The notes: generated by a model from the letters alone, not told the origin. 64,000 bases of DNA from Anaerobiospirillum sp. (GCA_029258325.1 JARHZF010000097.1:1-64000); one strand, 5' to 3'; counted from the stretch's first letter, positions 17,758-27,278 are shown. Made by a program: numbers and translations.

Positions 17758-18858
17758 TTATTTACTTACATTAAATAAGAACTCAAACATATCGCCATCT
17801 TGTACAATATATTCTTTACCTTCAGCTCTTAGCTTACCTGCTTCTTTTGCACCAGCTTCACCATTGTATTTAATGAAGTCATCATAAGCTATAGTTTGAG
17901 CACGAATAAAACCACGCTCAAAATCTGAGTGAATCTTGCCAGCTGCTTGTGGAGCTGTAGCACCAACTTCAACAGTCCATGCTCTTACTTCTTTAACACC
18001 TGCTGTAAAGAAAGTTTGTAGATTTAATAATTTATAACCTGCACGAATAACTCTATTTAAACCAGGTTCTTCAATACCTAAACTTTCCATGAACTCTGCA
18101 CGATCACTTTCATCCATAGAAGCAAGTTCAGATTCAATAGCAGCAGATACAGGTACTACAATAGAACCTTCATTTTTAGCATATTCATTTAACTTATCTA
18201 AAAATTCATTATTAGTAAAACCATCTTCAGATACGTTTGCAATATACATAACTTTCTTTAAAGTTAAGAAGTTATAGCTACGAAGTGCAAAAAGCTCTTC
18301 TTTTGTAAACTCAACTTGTCTTAACATCTTGCCCTCTTCAAGAGCAGGTTTACATTTTTCAAGAGCTAGAACTTGGACTAAAGCTTCTTTATCACCACCA
18401 GTTCTTGCTCTTTTTGATAGGCGTTGTAATGATTTTTCACAAACATCAAGATCGGCTAAAGCAAGTTCTGTGTTAATAACCTCAACATCAGAGATAGGGT
18501 CAACTTTACCATTAACATGAATTACATTTTCATCCTCAAAACATCTTACAACATGAGCTATAGCATCAGTTTCACGAATGTTCATAAGGAATTGATTACC
18601 AAGACCTTCACCTTTAGATGCACCTTTAACTAAACCTGCAATATCTACAAATTCCATAGTTGTTGGAACTATTTTTTGAGGTTTTACAATTTTAGCTATT
18701 TCATCTAATCTAGGATCTGGAACAGCTACAATACCTGTATTTGGTTCAATAGTACAAAAAGGAAAGTTTTCAGCTGCAATACCAGCTTTAGTTAGAGCAT
18801 TAAAAAGTGTTGATTTACCAACATTTGGTAAACCTACAATACCACAATTAAAACCCAT
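17758..18858 (-). CDS. ychF: Redox-regulated ATPase YchF (OLA1 family)
   Basis: YchF is a ribosome-associated Obg-type P-loop protein that prefers ATP to GTP and negatively affects the oxidative stress response. The 366 residues carry G1 GLPNVGKST (9-17), the G3 region [19 protein letters not shown], and in place of the GTPase NKxD the YchF-specific NVSE (about residue 209). A TGS domain is C-terminal ([27 protein letters not shown]). It lies 16 bp after pth, the same pth-ychF order as in E. coli. Confidence 0.97.
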   Translation of the reverse strand: MGFNCGIVGLPNVGKSTLFNALTKAGIAAENFPFCTIEPNTGIVAVPDPRLDEIAKIVKPQKIVPTTMEFVDIAGLVKGASKGEGLGNQFLMNIRETDAIAHVVRCFEDENVIHVNGKVDPISDVEVINTELALADLDVCEKSLQRLSKRARTGGDKEALVQVLALEKCKPALEEGKMLRQVEFTKEELFALRSYNFLTLKKVMYIANVSEDGFTNNEFLDKLNEYAKNEGSIVVPVSAAIESELASMDESDRAEFMESLGIEEPGLNRVIRAGYKLLNLQTFFTAGVKEVRAWTVEVGATAPQAAGKIHSDFERGFIRAQTIAYDDFIKYNGEAGAKEAGKLRAEGKEYIVQDGDMFEFLFNVSK

Positions 18859-18874
18859 TTATATCTCCAATATA

Positions 18875-19465
18875 TTAATCTAATTTAAAGCCATTAATAA
18901 AAGTAGTAGCTTTACTAATACCCTGTTTAAAGATATGTTCAACTCCAGATAGACCACCTAATATGAGTGTATCTTCAAGAGCATTAAACTCTTCTTTTGG
19001 TGGTTTATTTAAAACAAAGCCAATTACATCTTTATTTGCAGGTTTACCAATACCAATTCTAAGTCTATAAAAGTTTTGATTACCACCCATGCATGATGTT
19101 ATGCTTCTAAGACCATTATGTCCTGCAAGACCACCACCAAATTTTAATTTTAATTGACCAACATTTAAATCAAGTTCGTCATGTAAAACTAAAATTTCAT
19201 CAACATTTATTTTATAGAAATTACAAAGTGCAGCTACAGCCTTACCTGATTCATTCATAAATGTTGTTGGAAATAATAACCTTACATCATGACCTTCAAT
19301 ATTGCCTCTACCTGTAAGTCCAAAAAATTTTGTTTCAGGACTTAAATTTATTTTGTATTTAGATGCTATTTTTTCTAATAGGTCATAGCCTATGTTATGT
19401 CTTGTATGTGCGTATTTGTCACCAACATTACCAAGACCTACAATTAATTTAATATTTTCTGCCAT
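18875..19465 (-). CDS. pth: Peptidyl-tRNA hydrolase
   Basis: Pth releases peptides from prematurely dropped peptidyl-tRNA, recycling the tRNA. The 196-residue protein has the signatures VGLGNVGDKYAHTRHNIG (N-terminal, with catalytic His in THRHN-type context), TFMNESGKAV, VLHDELDL (catalytic Asp) and GGGLAGHNGLRSI. It is the upstream partner of ychF. The gap to folK (65 bp) may contain its promoter. Confidence 0.97.
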   Translation of the reverse strand: MAENIKLIVGLGNVGDKYAHTRHNIGYDLLEKIASKYKINLSPETKFFGLTGRGNIEGHDVRLLFPTTFMNESGKAVAALCNFYKINVDEILVLHDELDLNVGQLKLKFGGGLAGHNGLRSITSCMGGNQNFYRLRIGIGKPANKDVIGFVLNKPPKEEFNALEDTLILGGLSGVEHIFKQGISKATTFINGFKLD

Positions 19466-19530
19466 TTTTCATATTACAAGATAAAAATATAGCTATAGAT
19501 TGTACCATATAAAAAGAAAATGTATTTTAC

Positions 19531-20016
19531 TTATTCTTTGCACTTAATATCATTAAGAGAAGATTTAGGTAATTTAGCTAAGAGCTCATGAACAAAGCCT
19601 AAATTTTCTACATAAAAGTCTTTTTCAATTTCATTTAAAGGAACAAGTACAAAAGCTCTTTCATGCATTCTTGCATGAGGTACTATAAGATCTTCTTCAT
19701 TTAAAGTCATATTTTCTATAGCAATAATATCTATATCTAAAGTACGAGGTCCATTTTTAAAAAGACGAACTCTTTTATATTTTTGTTCAATATCCTGGCA
19801 AAAAAGAAGCAAAGACTTTGCATCTAAATTTGTTTCAATTGAAATACAAGAATTTAAAAAATCATCTTGATCTAAAAAACCTACAGGTTTTGTTATATAA
19901 AAAGATGATTTTTTAAGTAATGTAATTTGTTCATGATTACAAATATCAGTGATAGCATTTTCTAATATGGATAAGCTATCACCTATATTTGAACCTAAAG
20001 ATAATAATACTTTCAT
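19531..20016 (-). CDS. folK: HPPK, folate synthesis pyrophosphokinase FolK
   Basis: FolK transfers pyrophosphate from ATP to 6-hydroxymethyl-7,8-dihydropterin, the step before FolP. The 161-residue protein has SLGSNIGD at the N-terminus, the pterin-site region YITKPVGFLDQDDFLN, the HPPK signature KNGPRTLDIDII (metal-binding DxD) and PHARMHERAFVLVPL. It starts 15 bp after pcnB, the same pcnB-folK pair as in E. coli. An additional KCKE tail ends the protein. Confidence 0.95.
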   Translation of the reverse strand: MKVLLSLGSNIGDSLSILENAITDICNHEQITLLKKSSFYITKPVGFLDQDDFLNSCISIETNLDAKSLLLFCQDIEQKYKRVRLFKNGPRTLDIDIIAIENMTLNEEDLIVPHARMHERAFVLVPLNEIEKDFYVENLGFVHELLAKLPKSSLNDIKCKE

Positions 20017-20031
20017 TTTTAAATAAAATAT

Positions 20032-21459
20032 CTAAAATTTTAAAGCTTTTCTATGCTCTTTTTTAAGCTTTTTCCTTAGTTTCTTTTCTTTTTTAAAGTG
20101 AGCTTTATTAGATTTACTAAAGTCTCTATCTTTTATTTTACTTTGTTGTAGCTCTTGTGCTTTTTTATAGTAAGGACTTAAAAAAGAAACAATTTTAACA
20201 AGGTATGGGTCTATGCTTGATCTTATATTTATAAGATCAAAGGTTGCACGAAATGTATTTTTTAAAATCATTTCATGAAGTTTTTCTTCATCTTTTAGAC
20301 AGATTACTTGAACATAGTTAATCCAACTATTAACAATACGCATAACTATAGCTTGAGGAACATTAACTAAAGCTATAGATGCAAGAATTTGTTGGGATAT
20401 TTCTTTAAATAAAACTAATTCAGAGTAATCTATATTATAAAGATTATGAACTTTATTTGTATTTTTAGTATAAAGCTCAAAAAGTTTTGCTTTAAATACA
20501 GGGAAAAGCAAAATAGAGTATAAGAAATAAGGTGAGTTTGGCTTTCCTTCACGTGTTCTTTTATCTGATTCTAAAAGACCTCTTTGTATAAAGATTTTTT
20601 CACGAGGAGAGTTCATGATATCAAAATATTCATTACCAAAGATATAAGGGAGTAAATTAAATTTATCAAGGAGTTTATAGGTATCAAGACCTGCTCCTAA
20701 TAAAAGTAATTTTACTATTTCCTCATACATTCTATCAGGTGATACATAACAAAGATTTTTACCCATAGAATTTATGTGTTTTTTGGTATTTGCTTCAATT
20801 TTGAAGTTTAATTTAGCTGCAAATCTTACAGCTCTTATCATTCTTACAGGATCTTCTTCATAACGGATCTTAGGATCACCTATGATTTCAACATTTTTAT
20901 TAATAATGTCATAGACACCACCATAAAAATCATAGATTTTCATGCAAGATACATCAAGATAAAGAGCATTTATAGTGAAATCTCTACGTGATACATCCTT
21001 ACTCATAGAGCGACAATAATTATTGTCTCGAACTAAGATGCCTGTTGAATTTTTAGTAACAGTATCATTATTACGTGAGTTTGTACCTGGAGATGATCTA
21101 AAGGTAGTAATTTCGTATATGTCTTTTCCACGAACGGCATGAACAATTTTAAAACGTCTGCCAATAATACGAGAATTACTAACTACACGCACTATTTGTT
21201 CTGGAGTTGCATCTGTAACAATATCAAAATCTTTTGGTATTTTATTTAAAATTAAATCACGGACAGCACCACCTACAATATAGGCTCTAAAGCCTGCACT
21301 GTTTAATTTATTTATAATTTCAATGGCTTTAGGTGCTATCTTGTCTTTAGTAATACCATGTTCGCTTTGTTTTATAATTAAGCGATTTTGTCCATGTTCT
21401 TGGACATTTAATTTATTGGTTTTAAGTATTTCTAAATACTCTTTAGTTAAAGTAAAAAT
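20032..21459 (-). CDS. pcnB: Poly(A) polymerase I, probable AUU start
   Basis: PcnB adds 3' poly(A) tails that mark RNAs for decay. The nucleotidyltransferase core has YIVGGAVRDLIL, the catalytic DFD in KDFDIVTDATPEQ, the SRRDFTINALY motif and the RNA-binding EEDPVRMIRAVRFAAKL. The C-terminus is strongly basic. The start is placed at ATT 21459: AGAGGG lies exactly 7 nt upstream and the product begins MFTLTKEYL, as E. coli PcnB (established AUU start) begins MFTRV. The upstream TTG at 21495 has no ribosome site. The protein has 475 residues, against 465 in E. coli. Confidence 0.92.
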   Translation of the reverse strand: MFTLTKEYLEILKTNKLNVQEHGQNRLIIKQSEHGITKDKIAPKAIEIINKLNSAGFRAYIVGGAVRDLILNKIPKDFDIVTDATPEQIVRVVSNSRIIGRRFKIVHAVRGKDIYEITTFRSSPGTNSRNNDTVTKNSTGILVRDNNYCRSMSKDVSRRDFTINALYLDVSCMKIYDFYGGVYDIINKNVEIIGDPKIRYEEDPVRMIRAVRFAAKLNFKIEANTKKHINSMGKNLCYVSPDRMYEEIVKLLLLGAGLDTYKLLDKFNLLPYIFGNEYFDIMNSPREKIFIQRGLLESDKRTREGKPNSPYFLYSILLFPVFKAKLFELYTKNTNKVHNLYNIDYSELVLFKEISQQILASIALVNVPQAIVMRIVNSWINYVQVICLKDEEKLHEMILKNTFRATFDLINIRSSIDPYLVKIVSFLSPYYKKAQELQQSKIKDRDFSKSNKAHFKKEKKLRKKLKKEHRKALKF

Positions 21460-21519
21460 TTTAAAACCCTCTCTATATATAATTCTATTTTTCAATATAG
21501 CTTAATTTAAGCAAAAAAT

Positions 21520-22401
21520 CTAAAATAAATTTTTATCTACAACAATATTTTTGTTGGAAATTTTTGTTGTATCAAATATATTTATGGATTTTTTAAGTAT
21601 CTCTTTTGCAGAATTTAAGTGTTCTAAGTCACTAATATTTTGATCTAATAATTTTAGACAAAAGAGAATACTTTGTTTTGCATCAAAAATATCTAAAATA
21701 GGTCGTGAGTGATTTTGTTTAGATAGTTTATCTCCATTTGAGTTCACAACAAGAGGCATGTGTGTATATTTAGGTATTTCCTTATTAAAAGCCTTATAAA
21801 GAGCATTTTGAAAATAGGTTACATCTAAAAGGTCAGCTCCTCTTACTATATGATTTATATTTTGTCTAATATCATCAACTACACAAGCTAGATTATAAGA
21901 TATTACATCATCTGATCTAATTAACGTAAAAAAGTTATTTTCATTTATAGTAGCTTTATATTCTTTAAAGATACTATCAAAAAAAGTATTATCAAAGCCA
22001 TCTTTTGGATAAAAACGCAAAGATGTATTTGTACTTTTTTTATATTTATGTTTATAACAAGTACAAGGTGTAGTTTTTAAGGATGAGCGTGTGCATTTAC
22101 AATAAAAAGCATAACCTTTATCTAAAAGGTATTCACATGCATCTATATAGACTTTTGTATCTTTACTTTGAATTAAAATATCACCATCAAAGTCAAAACC
22201 TAATTTATCTAGATCTTCTATAATTTTTAGACAATTTTCATCACTACATCTTTGTTTATCTAAATCTTCAATACGTAAAAGACATTTACCTTTTTCTTGT
22301 TTTAAGATGCAATAAGTTGCAAGAGCAGTAAGTATAGATCCTGTATGAAGAGAGCCAGATGGAGTAGGGGCAAATCTTCCTATATAAGATGTATTCATCA
22401 T
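21520..22401 (-). CDS. gluQ: Glutamyl-Q tRNA(Asp) synthetase
   Basis: GluQ activates glutamate and attaches it to queuosine at position 34 of tRNA-Asp. The 293-residue protein is a truncated GluRS lacking the anticodon domain: RFAPTPSGSLHTGSILTAL holds the HIGH-like motif, CKCTRSSL and CTCYKHK supply the zinc ligands, and KLSKQNHS the KMSKS-like motif. It lies downstream of dksA across a hairpin, as in other Gammaproteobacteria. It is of note that its substrate, tRNA-Asp(GUC), has a degenerate copy at 98-175. Confidence 0.95.
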   Translation of the reverse strand: MMNTSYIGRFAPTPSGSLHTGSILTALATYCILKQEKGKCLLRIEDLDKQRCSDENCLKIIEDLDKLGFDFDGDILIQSKDTKVYIDACEYLLDKGYAFYCKCTRSSLKTTPCTCYKHKYKKSTNTSLRFYPKDGFDNTFFDSIFKEYKATINENNFFTLIRSDDVISYNLACVVDDIRQNINHIVRGADLLDVTYFQNALYKAFNKEIPKYTHMPLVVNSNGDKLSKQNHSRPILDIFDAKQSILFCLKLLDQNISDLEHLNSAKEILKKSINIFDTTKISNKNIVVDKNLF

Positions 22402-22410
22402 AAAAACATA

Positions 22411-22430
22411 AAGCCTGCAATAGCAGGCTT
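22411..22430 (-). terminator. Hairpin terminator/attenuator between dksA and gluQ
   Basis: A perfect 8-bp stem (AAGCCTGC with GCAGGCTT, 4-nt loop) lies between dksA and the gluQ start, followed on the minus strand by a T-rich but interrupted tail. In Shigella flexneri, gluQ expression is known to depend on read-through of a terminator after dksA; this hairpin occupies the same place. Confidence 0.75.
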
Positions 22431-22449
22431 GTCTATATAAATTAAAAAA

Positions 22450-22902
22450 TTAACCTTCTAATTGTTTTTCTTTAATTTCAGCTAAAGATTTACAATCAAC
22501 ACAAAGATCAGCAGTAGGTCTTGCTTCAAGACGCTTAATACCGATCTCAATACCACATTGATCGCAATAACCAAACTCATCATTTTCAAGTTTAGCTAGT
22601 GTTTTTTCAATTTTCTTTATTAATTTTCTTTCACGATCACGAGCACGTAATTCTAAAGCAAATTCTTCTTCTTGAGATGCTCTATCTACAGGATCTGGGA
22701 AGTTTGCAGCCTCATTTTTCATGTGACCTACTGTTCTATCTACTTCTGATCTTAATTGGTCACGCCAAGCTGTTAGGATTAATCTAAAGTGACTCTTTTG
22801 ATTCTCATTCATGTACTCCTCACCTGGTTTTTCTTGGTAAGGTTTCACATTGGCAATAGCTAAAGGACCCATAGATATAAGATTTTCAGATTGATTTGAC
22901 AT
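22450..22902 (-). CDS. dksA: RNA polymerase-binding transcription factor DksA
   Basis: DksA binds the RNA polymerase secondary channel and, with ppGpp, represses rRNA and activates amino-acid promoters. The 150-residue protein has the coiled-coil hairpin with the tip acidic pair in [15 protein letters not shown], and a four-cysteine zinc finger CDQC...CVDC with [13 protein letters not shown] 22902 is chosen over an upstream start at 22941 because GAGGA lies 7 nt before it and the length then matches E. coli (151). It is divergent from flrB across a 700-bp gap. Confidence 0.97.
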   Translation of the reverse strand: MSNQSENLISMGPLAIANVKPYQEKPGEEYMNENQKSHFRLILTAWRDQLRSEVDRTVGHMKNEAANFPDPVDRASQEEEFALELRARDRERKLIKKIEKTLAKLENDEFGYCDQCGIEIGIKRLEARPTADLCVDCKSLAEIKEKQLEG

Positions 22903-23563
22903 AACAATTTCCTCATTTATGAATATCTTACTATATAACAAATGAATGCTTTTTTTTTGGCTCTACATTATCTATTAAAGATAGTAAGCATACAAGCTAA
23001 AAGCTTAAAAATTAACTAAATAAATGTAGAGCAAAAGCAATATTATTAATATTGATCACAAATATAAGATTAAACTTATAACAATTATCTTTTGTAACTT
23101 TTTATAAAAGTCTTTTAGAGAAATTAGTATAATCTTTATTTTTTATCTACATTTGTTTGATAAATGTAGATGTGATATCTTTTAATTTATATATTTTTTT
23201 ACAAAAAGACTAAAATATATTATTATCTTTAAGTAAAAAATAATCATAAATTAATAAATTATTTTTTAAAAAAATAATTTTATCTAATTTTTAATTTTTT
23301 GTCTAACTATAATAAAAAAAATAGATATAATTATCTACTTTAAAAGTATATGTTTATATTAATCTATGCAAAAAATTTTATTGTATTCAAAAAGATAAAT
23401 TTTTAATTTTAAAGCAAAATGCTATTTTTTTATTTACAAATCCATACTAAATATATTTTTAATGTAAGTTAAAATTTAGTAAAAATCTACTAATTTTATA
23501 AAATTCTTTGCTTAAACACATAAAATAACATTTATAATATATAATTTACTTCTAAAAAGAAAT
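22903..23563. other. Long AT-rich gap between dksA and flrB with CTACATT dyads
   Basis: No gene is supported in about 660 bp. Two inverted repeats share one core. GCTCTACATT (22960-22969) pairs with AATGTAGAGC (23023-23032), enclosing smaller hairpins (CTAT/ATAG and AAGCT/AGCTT). ATCTACATTT (23145-23154) pairs with AAATGTAGAT (23162-23171) across 7 nt. The region must hold the dksA promoter. The repeats could be operators or RNA stems. Confidence 0.5.
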
Positions 23564-23579
23564 TGGCATATTTTTTGAA
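23564..23579 (+). promoter_or_regulatory. Sigma54-type promoter of flrBC
   Basis: TGGCAT-N5-TTGAA at 23564-23579 matches the -24/-12 consensus TGGCAC-N5-TTGCW in 9 of 11 defined positions, including the invariant GG. It lies 41 bp before flrB. In Vibrio, flrBC is a sigma54-dependent operon activated by FlrA, so position and type agree. Confidence 0.65.
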
Positions 23580-23619
23580 AATAAATTTCGTATACAAAAT
23601 TTAACTAGAGGTATGAGAA

Positions 23620-24642
23620 ATGAGCTTTGATAACACAGAGCATGATTTAATGTTAGAGGTATTTGATAAAGTACCATCTGCTATCATTATTCTTGACTCA
23701 CGTGGAATTATAAAAAAAGCAAATACAGGTGCTCTATCTCTCTTAGGTGAAAGTGTACTTGAAGGTAGACGTTGGGTTGAGGTTATAACAGAAATATTTA
23801 GACCTCGTTCTGATGATGGTCATGAAATTTCAACTCGAGATGGTAAACGTGTTTCTGTAACTACAGTTCCTTTAAAAATAGGGCAAATAGTACAAATTAC
23901 AGACTTAACAGAAACTCGTGAGATGCAAGATAAGTTATCTCATATGGAGAGACTTTCATCTTTAGGTAAAATGGCAGCATCACTTGCACATCAAATAAGA
24001 ACACCTTTATCTGCAGCTATGTTATATGGTGCAAATTTAGGTAATGCAAATCTACCTGCAACAGCAAGAGTTACTTTCCAAAAAAAATTAATGTCACGTC
24101 TTGAAGCTTTAGAAGCTCAAGTTTCTGATATTTTAATGTTTGCAAGATCAGGCGAACAAACAGTAGCTAAAATGGATGCTGTTGATTTAATAGAACAGGT
24201 TTTTTCAAATGTTGTATCTATAATTACTAAATACAATGTTAATTTAATAAAAGATATTGAGAAAAGACCTATACCAATACTTGCAAATTCTGTAGCCTTA
24301 TCAGGTGCTATATCTAATTTAATAGCAAATGCATCTGAAGCTATGTGCAAAAATATTTTAGTTAAATTAGTTCAGGATAAATCTTCTGTAAAGTTTATAA
24401 TAGCTAATGATGGTCCTGAAATTCCAAATGATTTAAAACCTAAAATTTTTGAACCATTTGTCACATCAAAAAGTAATGGTACAGGCTTAGGTCTTGCTGT
24501 AGTACATGCAGTAGCAAAAGTTCATCAAGGTGATATTGTATTGTCATCAAATGATGAGTATAAAACTGTATTTACTTTAACTATACCAAAATTATCATCA
24601 TTGACACATGGTATAAGTTCAACTCAAGATTTTGTAGAATAG
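23620..24642 (+). CDS. flrB: Flagellar sensor histidine kinase FlrB/FleS
   Basis: FlrB phosphorylates FlrC to switch on middle flagellar genes. The 340-residue protein is soluble, with an N-terminal PAS domain (VPSAIIILDSRGIIKKAN), a HisKA dimerisation helix with the phospho-His in SLAHQIRTPLSAA (about residue 125), and HATPase_c boxes NLIANASEAM, NDGPEIP and GTGLGLAVVHA. AGAGG 9 nt upstream supports ATG 23620. flrC follows 25 bp later. The sigma54 master regulator FlrA is not adjacent, unlike the flrABC cluster of Vibrio. Confidence 0.92.
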   Translation: MSFDNTEHDLMLEVFDKVPSAIIILDSRGIIKKANTGALSLLGESVLEGRRWVEVITEIFRPRSDDGHEISTRDGKRVSVTTVPLKIGQIVQITDLTETREMQDKLSHMERLSSLGKMAASLAHQIRTPLSAAMLYGANLGNANLPATARVTFQKKLMSRLEALEAQVSDILMFARSGEQTVAKMDAVDLIEQVFSNVVSIITKYNVNLIKDIEKRPIPILANSVALSGAISNLIANASEAMCKNILVKLVQDKSSVKFIIANDGPEIPNDLKPKIFEPFVTSKSNGTGLGLAVVHAVAKVHQGDIVLSSNDEYKTVFTLTIPKLSSLTHGISSTQDFVE

Positions 24643-24667
24643 GATAAAAGATAAGGATAGTAATTAA

Positions 24668-26086
24668 ATGAAGCAATCTCAAATATTAGTAGTAGATGAT
24701 GATAGTACTTTAAGAGAAGCTATTGTTGATACATTAATGTTAACAGGATATGTTTGTCAGGAAGCAGGTTCTGGTGAGGAAGCCTTAGACATATTAGCAA
24801 AACACCATGTTGATATGGTTATATCAGATATTCAAATGGGTGGTATGGATGGTCATACTCTCATGAATTCTATAGCGTCAAAATATCCATCTTTACCAGT
24901 ATTATTAATGACTGCATATGCAAATATAGATGGTGCTGTAAGAGCTATGCGTGATGGTGCTATTGATTATTTATCAAAGCCTTTTGCACCTGAGGTTTTA
25001 TTAAATCAAGTATCACGTTATGTACCTGTTACTAAAATAGTAAAACGTGAACCTATATATGCAGATCCATCTACAAAAGAATTATTACAATTAGCACTAA
25101 AAGTAGCTCCAACTGATGCAAGTGTAATGATTACAGGTCCATCTGGTTCTGGTAAGGAAATTTTATCTCGTTATGTGCATGATAACTCAAATAGAGCAGA
25201 TGGTCCTTTTATTGCTATAAACTGTGCTGCTATTCCTGATACTATGCTTGAATCAACCTTATTTGGTTATGAAAAGGGTGCATTTACAGGTGCAGTACAA
25301 GCATGTCCAGGTAAATTTGAGCAAGCTCAAGGTGGAACTATTTTGCTAGATGAAATCACAGAGATGGATTTATCTTTACAAGCAAAATTACTACGTGTTC
25401 TTCAAGAGCGAGAAGTTGAAAGACTTGGTGGTAGAAAAACAATATCTTTAGATGTAAGAGTTATAGCAACATCTAATAGAGATTTAAAACAAGCTGTAGC
25501 TGAAAATAAATTTAGAGAAGACTTATATTATAGATTAAATGTATTTCCATTAAAGTGGAAACCATTATCACAAAGACCTCTTGATATTGTGCCTTTAGCT
25601 AAATTTTTTATTCAAAAGCATGCAAGTGATTCTCAACGTGCTATACCTAAATTATCAAAAGATGCTGAAGTTAAACTTAAGTCTTACTCATGGCCAGGTA
25701 ATGTGCGTGAGCTTGATAATGTAATGCAAAGAGCTCTAATTTTAGCAGGTGATGTTGTTGATGTTTCTTGCTTAATTTTAGATGAATCTGAAAATGTTCA
25801 GGGTGTTAAAGAAAGTGTTGATGGACTTAATCCTACTTTAGTTCAAGAACAACAAGAAGTTGAAAATTCATCTTTATTATCATCAGATGATATGTTAAGA
25901 AAACAAAAGATCCCTGAAAATTTAGGTGGTGAATTAAAACAACAAGAGTTCCAAATGATCTATGATACTTTAATTTTATGTAAAGGTAATAGACAACAAG
26001 TAGCAGAAAAATTAGGTATATCTCCACGTACTTTACGCTATAAGATAGCTAAGATGCGTGATTTAGGTATGATAATTCCAGGTTAA
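24668..26086 (+). CDS. flrC: Sigma54-dependent flagellar response regulator FlrC/FleR
   Basis: FlrC activates sigma54 promoters of hook, basal-body and flagellin genes. The 472-residue NtrC-type protein has a receiver domain with phospho-Asp in VISDIQMGG (about residue 54), an AAA+ domain with Walker A GPSGSGKE, the sigma54-contacting GAFTGA loop, Walker B GGTILLDEI, and a C-terminal Fis-type helix-turn-helix (NRQQVAEKLGISPRTLRYKI). The family-typical linker is extended and Glu/Gln-rich. It is co-transcribed with flrB and ends before a strong terminator. Confidence 0.94.
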   Translation: MKQSQILVVDDDSTLREAIVDTLMLTGYVCQEAGSGEEALDILAKHHVDMVISDIQMGGMDGHTLMNSIASKYPSLPVLLMTAYANIDGAVRAMRDGAIDYLSKPFAPEVLLNQVSRYVPVTKIVKREPIYADPSTKELLQLALKVAPTDASVMITGPSGSGKEILSRYVHDNSNRADGPFIAINCAAIPDTMLESTLFGYEKGAFTGAVQACPGKFEQAQGGTILLDEITEMDLSLQAKLLRVLQEREVERLGGRKTISLDVRVIATSNRDLKQAVAENKFREDLYYRLNVFPLKWKPLSQRPLDIVPLAKFFIQKHASDSQRAIPKLSKDAEVKLKSYSWPGNVRELDNVMQRALILAGDVVDVSCLILDESENVQGVKESVDGLNPTLVQEQQEVENSSLLSSDDMLRKQKIPENLGGELKQQEFQMIYDTLILCKGNRQQVAEKLGISPRTLRYKIAKMRDLGMIIPG

Positions 26087-26090
26087 AACT

Positions 26091-26134
26091 AAGCCCCAAT
26101 AAGTAAATACTTGCTTTTTTGGGGCTATTTTTTT
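26091..26134. terminator. Bidirectional terminator between flrC and the gal regulator
   Basis: AGCCCCAA (26092-26099) pairs with TTGGGGCT (26119-26126), enclosing an inner AAGTA/TACTT stem, followed by a T-run on the plus strand. It sits between converging genes. Confidence 0.82.
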
Positions 26135-27137
26135 AATTTATTTTTTTTATAGATTTTCTTACAGTTAAACTTACATTAAACTCAGGTAGGGTATAAGGTT
26201 TATTTTTAAATAAATGTATAGATAACTCTGTAGCCTCAATAGCCATTTTAGATACAGGTTGATTTACTGTAGTTAAAGCTGGATTTAAACAACGAGATAA
26301 ATAAAGATCGTCAAAACCTGTAATAGATATATCATCAGGTATTTTATAACCTGCCTCTGTAAATTTAGCAATAATGCCTGCAGCCATATAGTCGTTATAA
26401 CATGCTATAGCAGTAAAATCATTAACTGTATTTTTCATATTGAGTAAATCATAAGCTGCAAGTGCACCACCTTCTAGATAAGGTTCTGTTTTTACTATAA
26501 GATTTTCATTTATCTCAATATTAGCCTCTCGTAAAGCTTGTCTATAACCATCTACACGTTCTCTTGCATCTAAAATAGTATGTGATGATGTGACAAAGGC
26601 AATTTTCTTATGACCATTTAAAATAAGTTCACGTGTTGCTATATAGCCACCTTTAACATTATTTATATTTACGCATCTATTTTCAAAACCTTTTAAAACT
26701 CTATTGATTAAAACCATAGAGTTAAATCTTTTCATATATTTAGTAAGTTTTTCATCAGATACTTTAAGTGCATGAACTATAAGACCTCTACATTGATGAG
26801 AAATTAAGGACTCTATAGCATTTATTTCTCTTTGCTCATCATGGAAGCCCTGAGATACAATAAGAGTACAATTATTAGCTCGTGCTGAATTTTCACATGA
26901 TTTAACCATAAGACCAAAGTAGGGATCGGATAAATCAGATACAACAACACCTATAGTTTCACTATCTTGATGAGCTAATGCTCTTGCATTTGCATTTAAG
27001 TAAAAATTTAATTCTTGTTGTGCTGCAAGGACAGCATCACGAGCTTTATTTGATACTTTAGGAGATCCATTTAAAACACGAGATACAGTTGCAACAGAAA
27101 CATTTGCTTTTTTAGCAACATCTCTAATAGTTGCCAT
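26133..27137 (-). CDS. LacI-family regulator, GalR/GalS-like
   Basis: The 334-residue protein has the LacI helix-turn-helix (ATIRDVAKKANVSVATVSRVLNG) and hinge (LNANARALAH), then a periplasmic-binding-protein-like sensor domain with ETIGVVVSDLSDPYFG and DDISITGFDDLYLSR. It lies just downstream of galETK, and a palindrome of GalR type sits in the galE promoter, so it very probably represses that operon and responds to galactose. A similar but imperfect palindrome lies before this gene and suggests autoregulation. GalR versus GalS identity cannot be decided. Confidence 0.88.
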   Translation of the reverse strand: MATIRDVAKKANVSVATVSRVLNGSPKVSNKARDAVLAAQQELNFYLNANARALAHQDSETIGVVVSDLSDPYFGLMVKSCENSARANNCTLIVSQGFHDEQREINAIESLISHQCRGLIVHALKVSDEKLTKYMKRFNSMVLINRVLKGFENRCVNINNVKGGYIATRELILNGHKKIAFVTSSHTILDARERVDGYRQALREANIEINENLIVKTEPYLEGGALAAYDLLNMKNTVNDFTAIACYNDYMAAGIIAKFTEAGYKIPDDISITGFDDLYLSRCLNPALTTVNQPVSKMAIEATELSIHLFKNKPYTLPEFNVSLTVRKSIKKIN

Positions 27138-27170
27138 AAATATAACCTTTGATTTTACATACTTAGCATA

Positions 27171-27188
27171 AAAGAAAACGTTTACATT
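27171..27188 (-). promoter_or_regulatory. Putative GalR-type operator before the regulator gene
   Basis: The 18 bp matches the perfect operator in front of galE (30553-30570) at 16 positions, with the CGTTTACATT half intact and the other half imperfect. It lies 34 bp upstream of the regulator start, which suggests autoregulation. Confidence 0.55.
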
Positions 27189-27245
27189 TTAACAAAAAAC
27201 ATTTTATTAAATAGTGATATATACTAAATTTCAAGAGTTTAATTA

Positions 27246-27278
27246 TAAAAAAAAGGCCCCTTGCAAAGCAAAAGGCCT
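27246..27278 (-). terminator. Terminator of the galETK operon
   Basis: On the minus strand AGGCCTTTTGC (27278-27268) pairs with GCAAGGGGCCT (27264-27254), 11 bp with two G-T pairs and a 3-nt loop, followed by eight T. It lies 22 bp after the galK stop. Confidence 0.9.
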
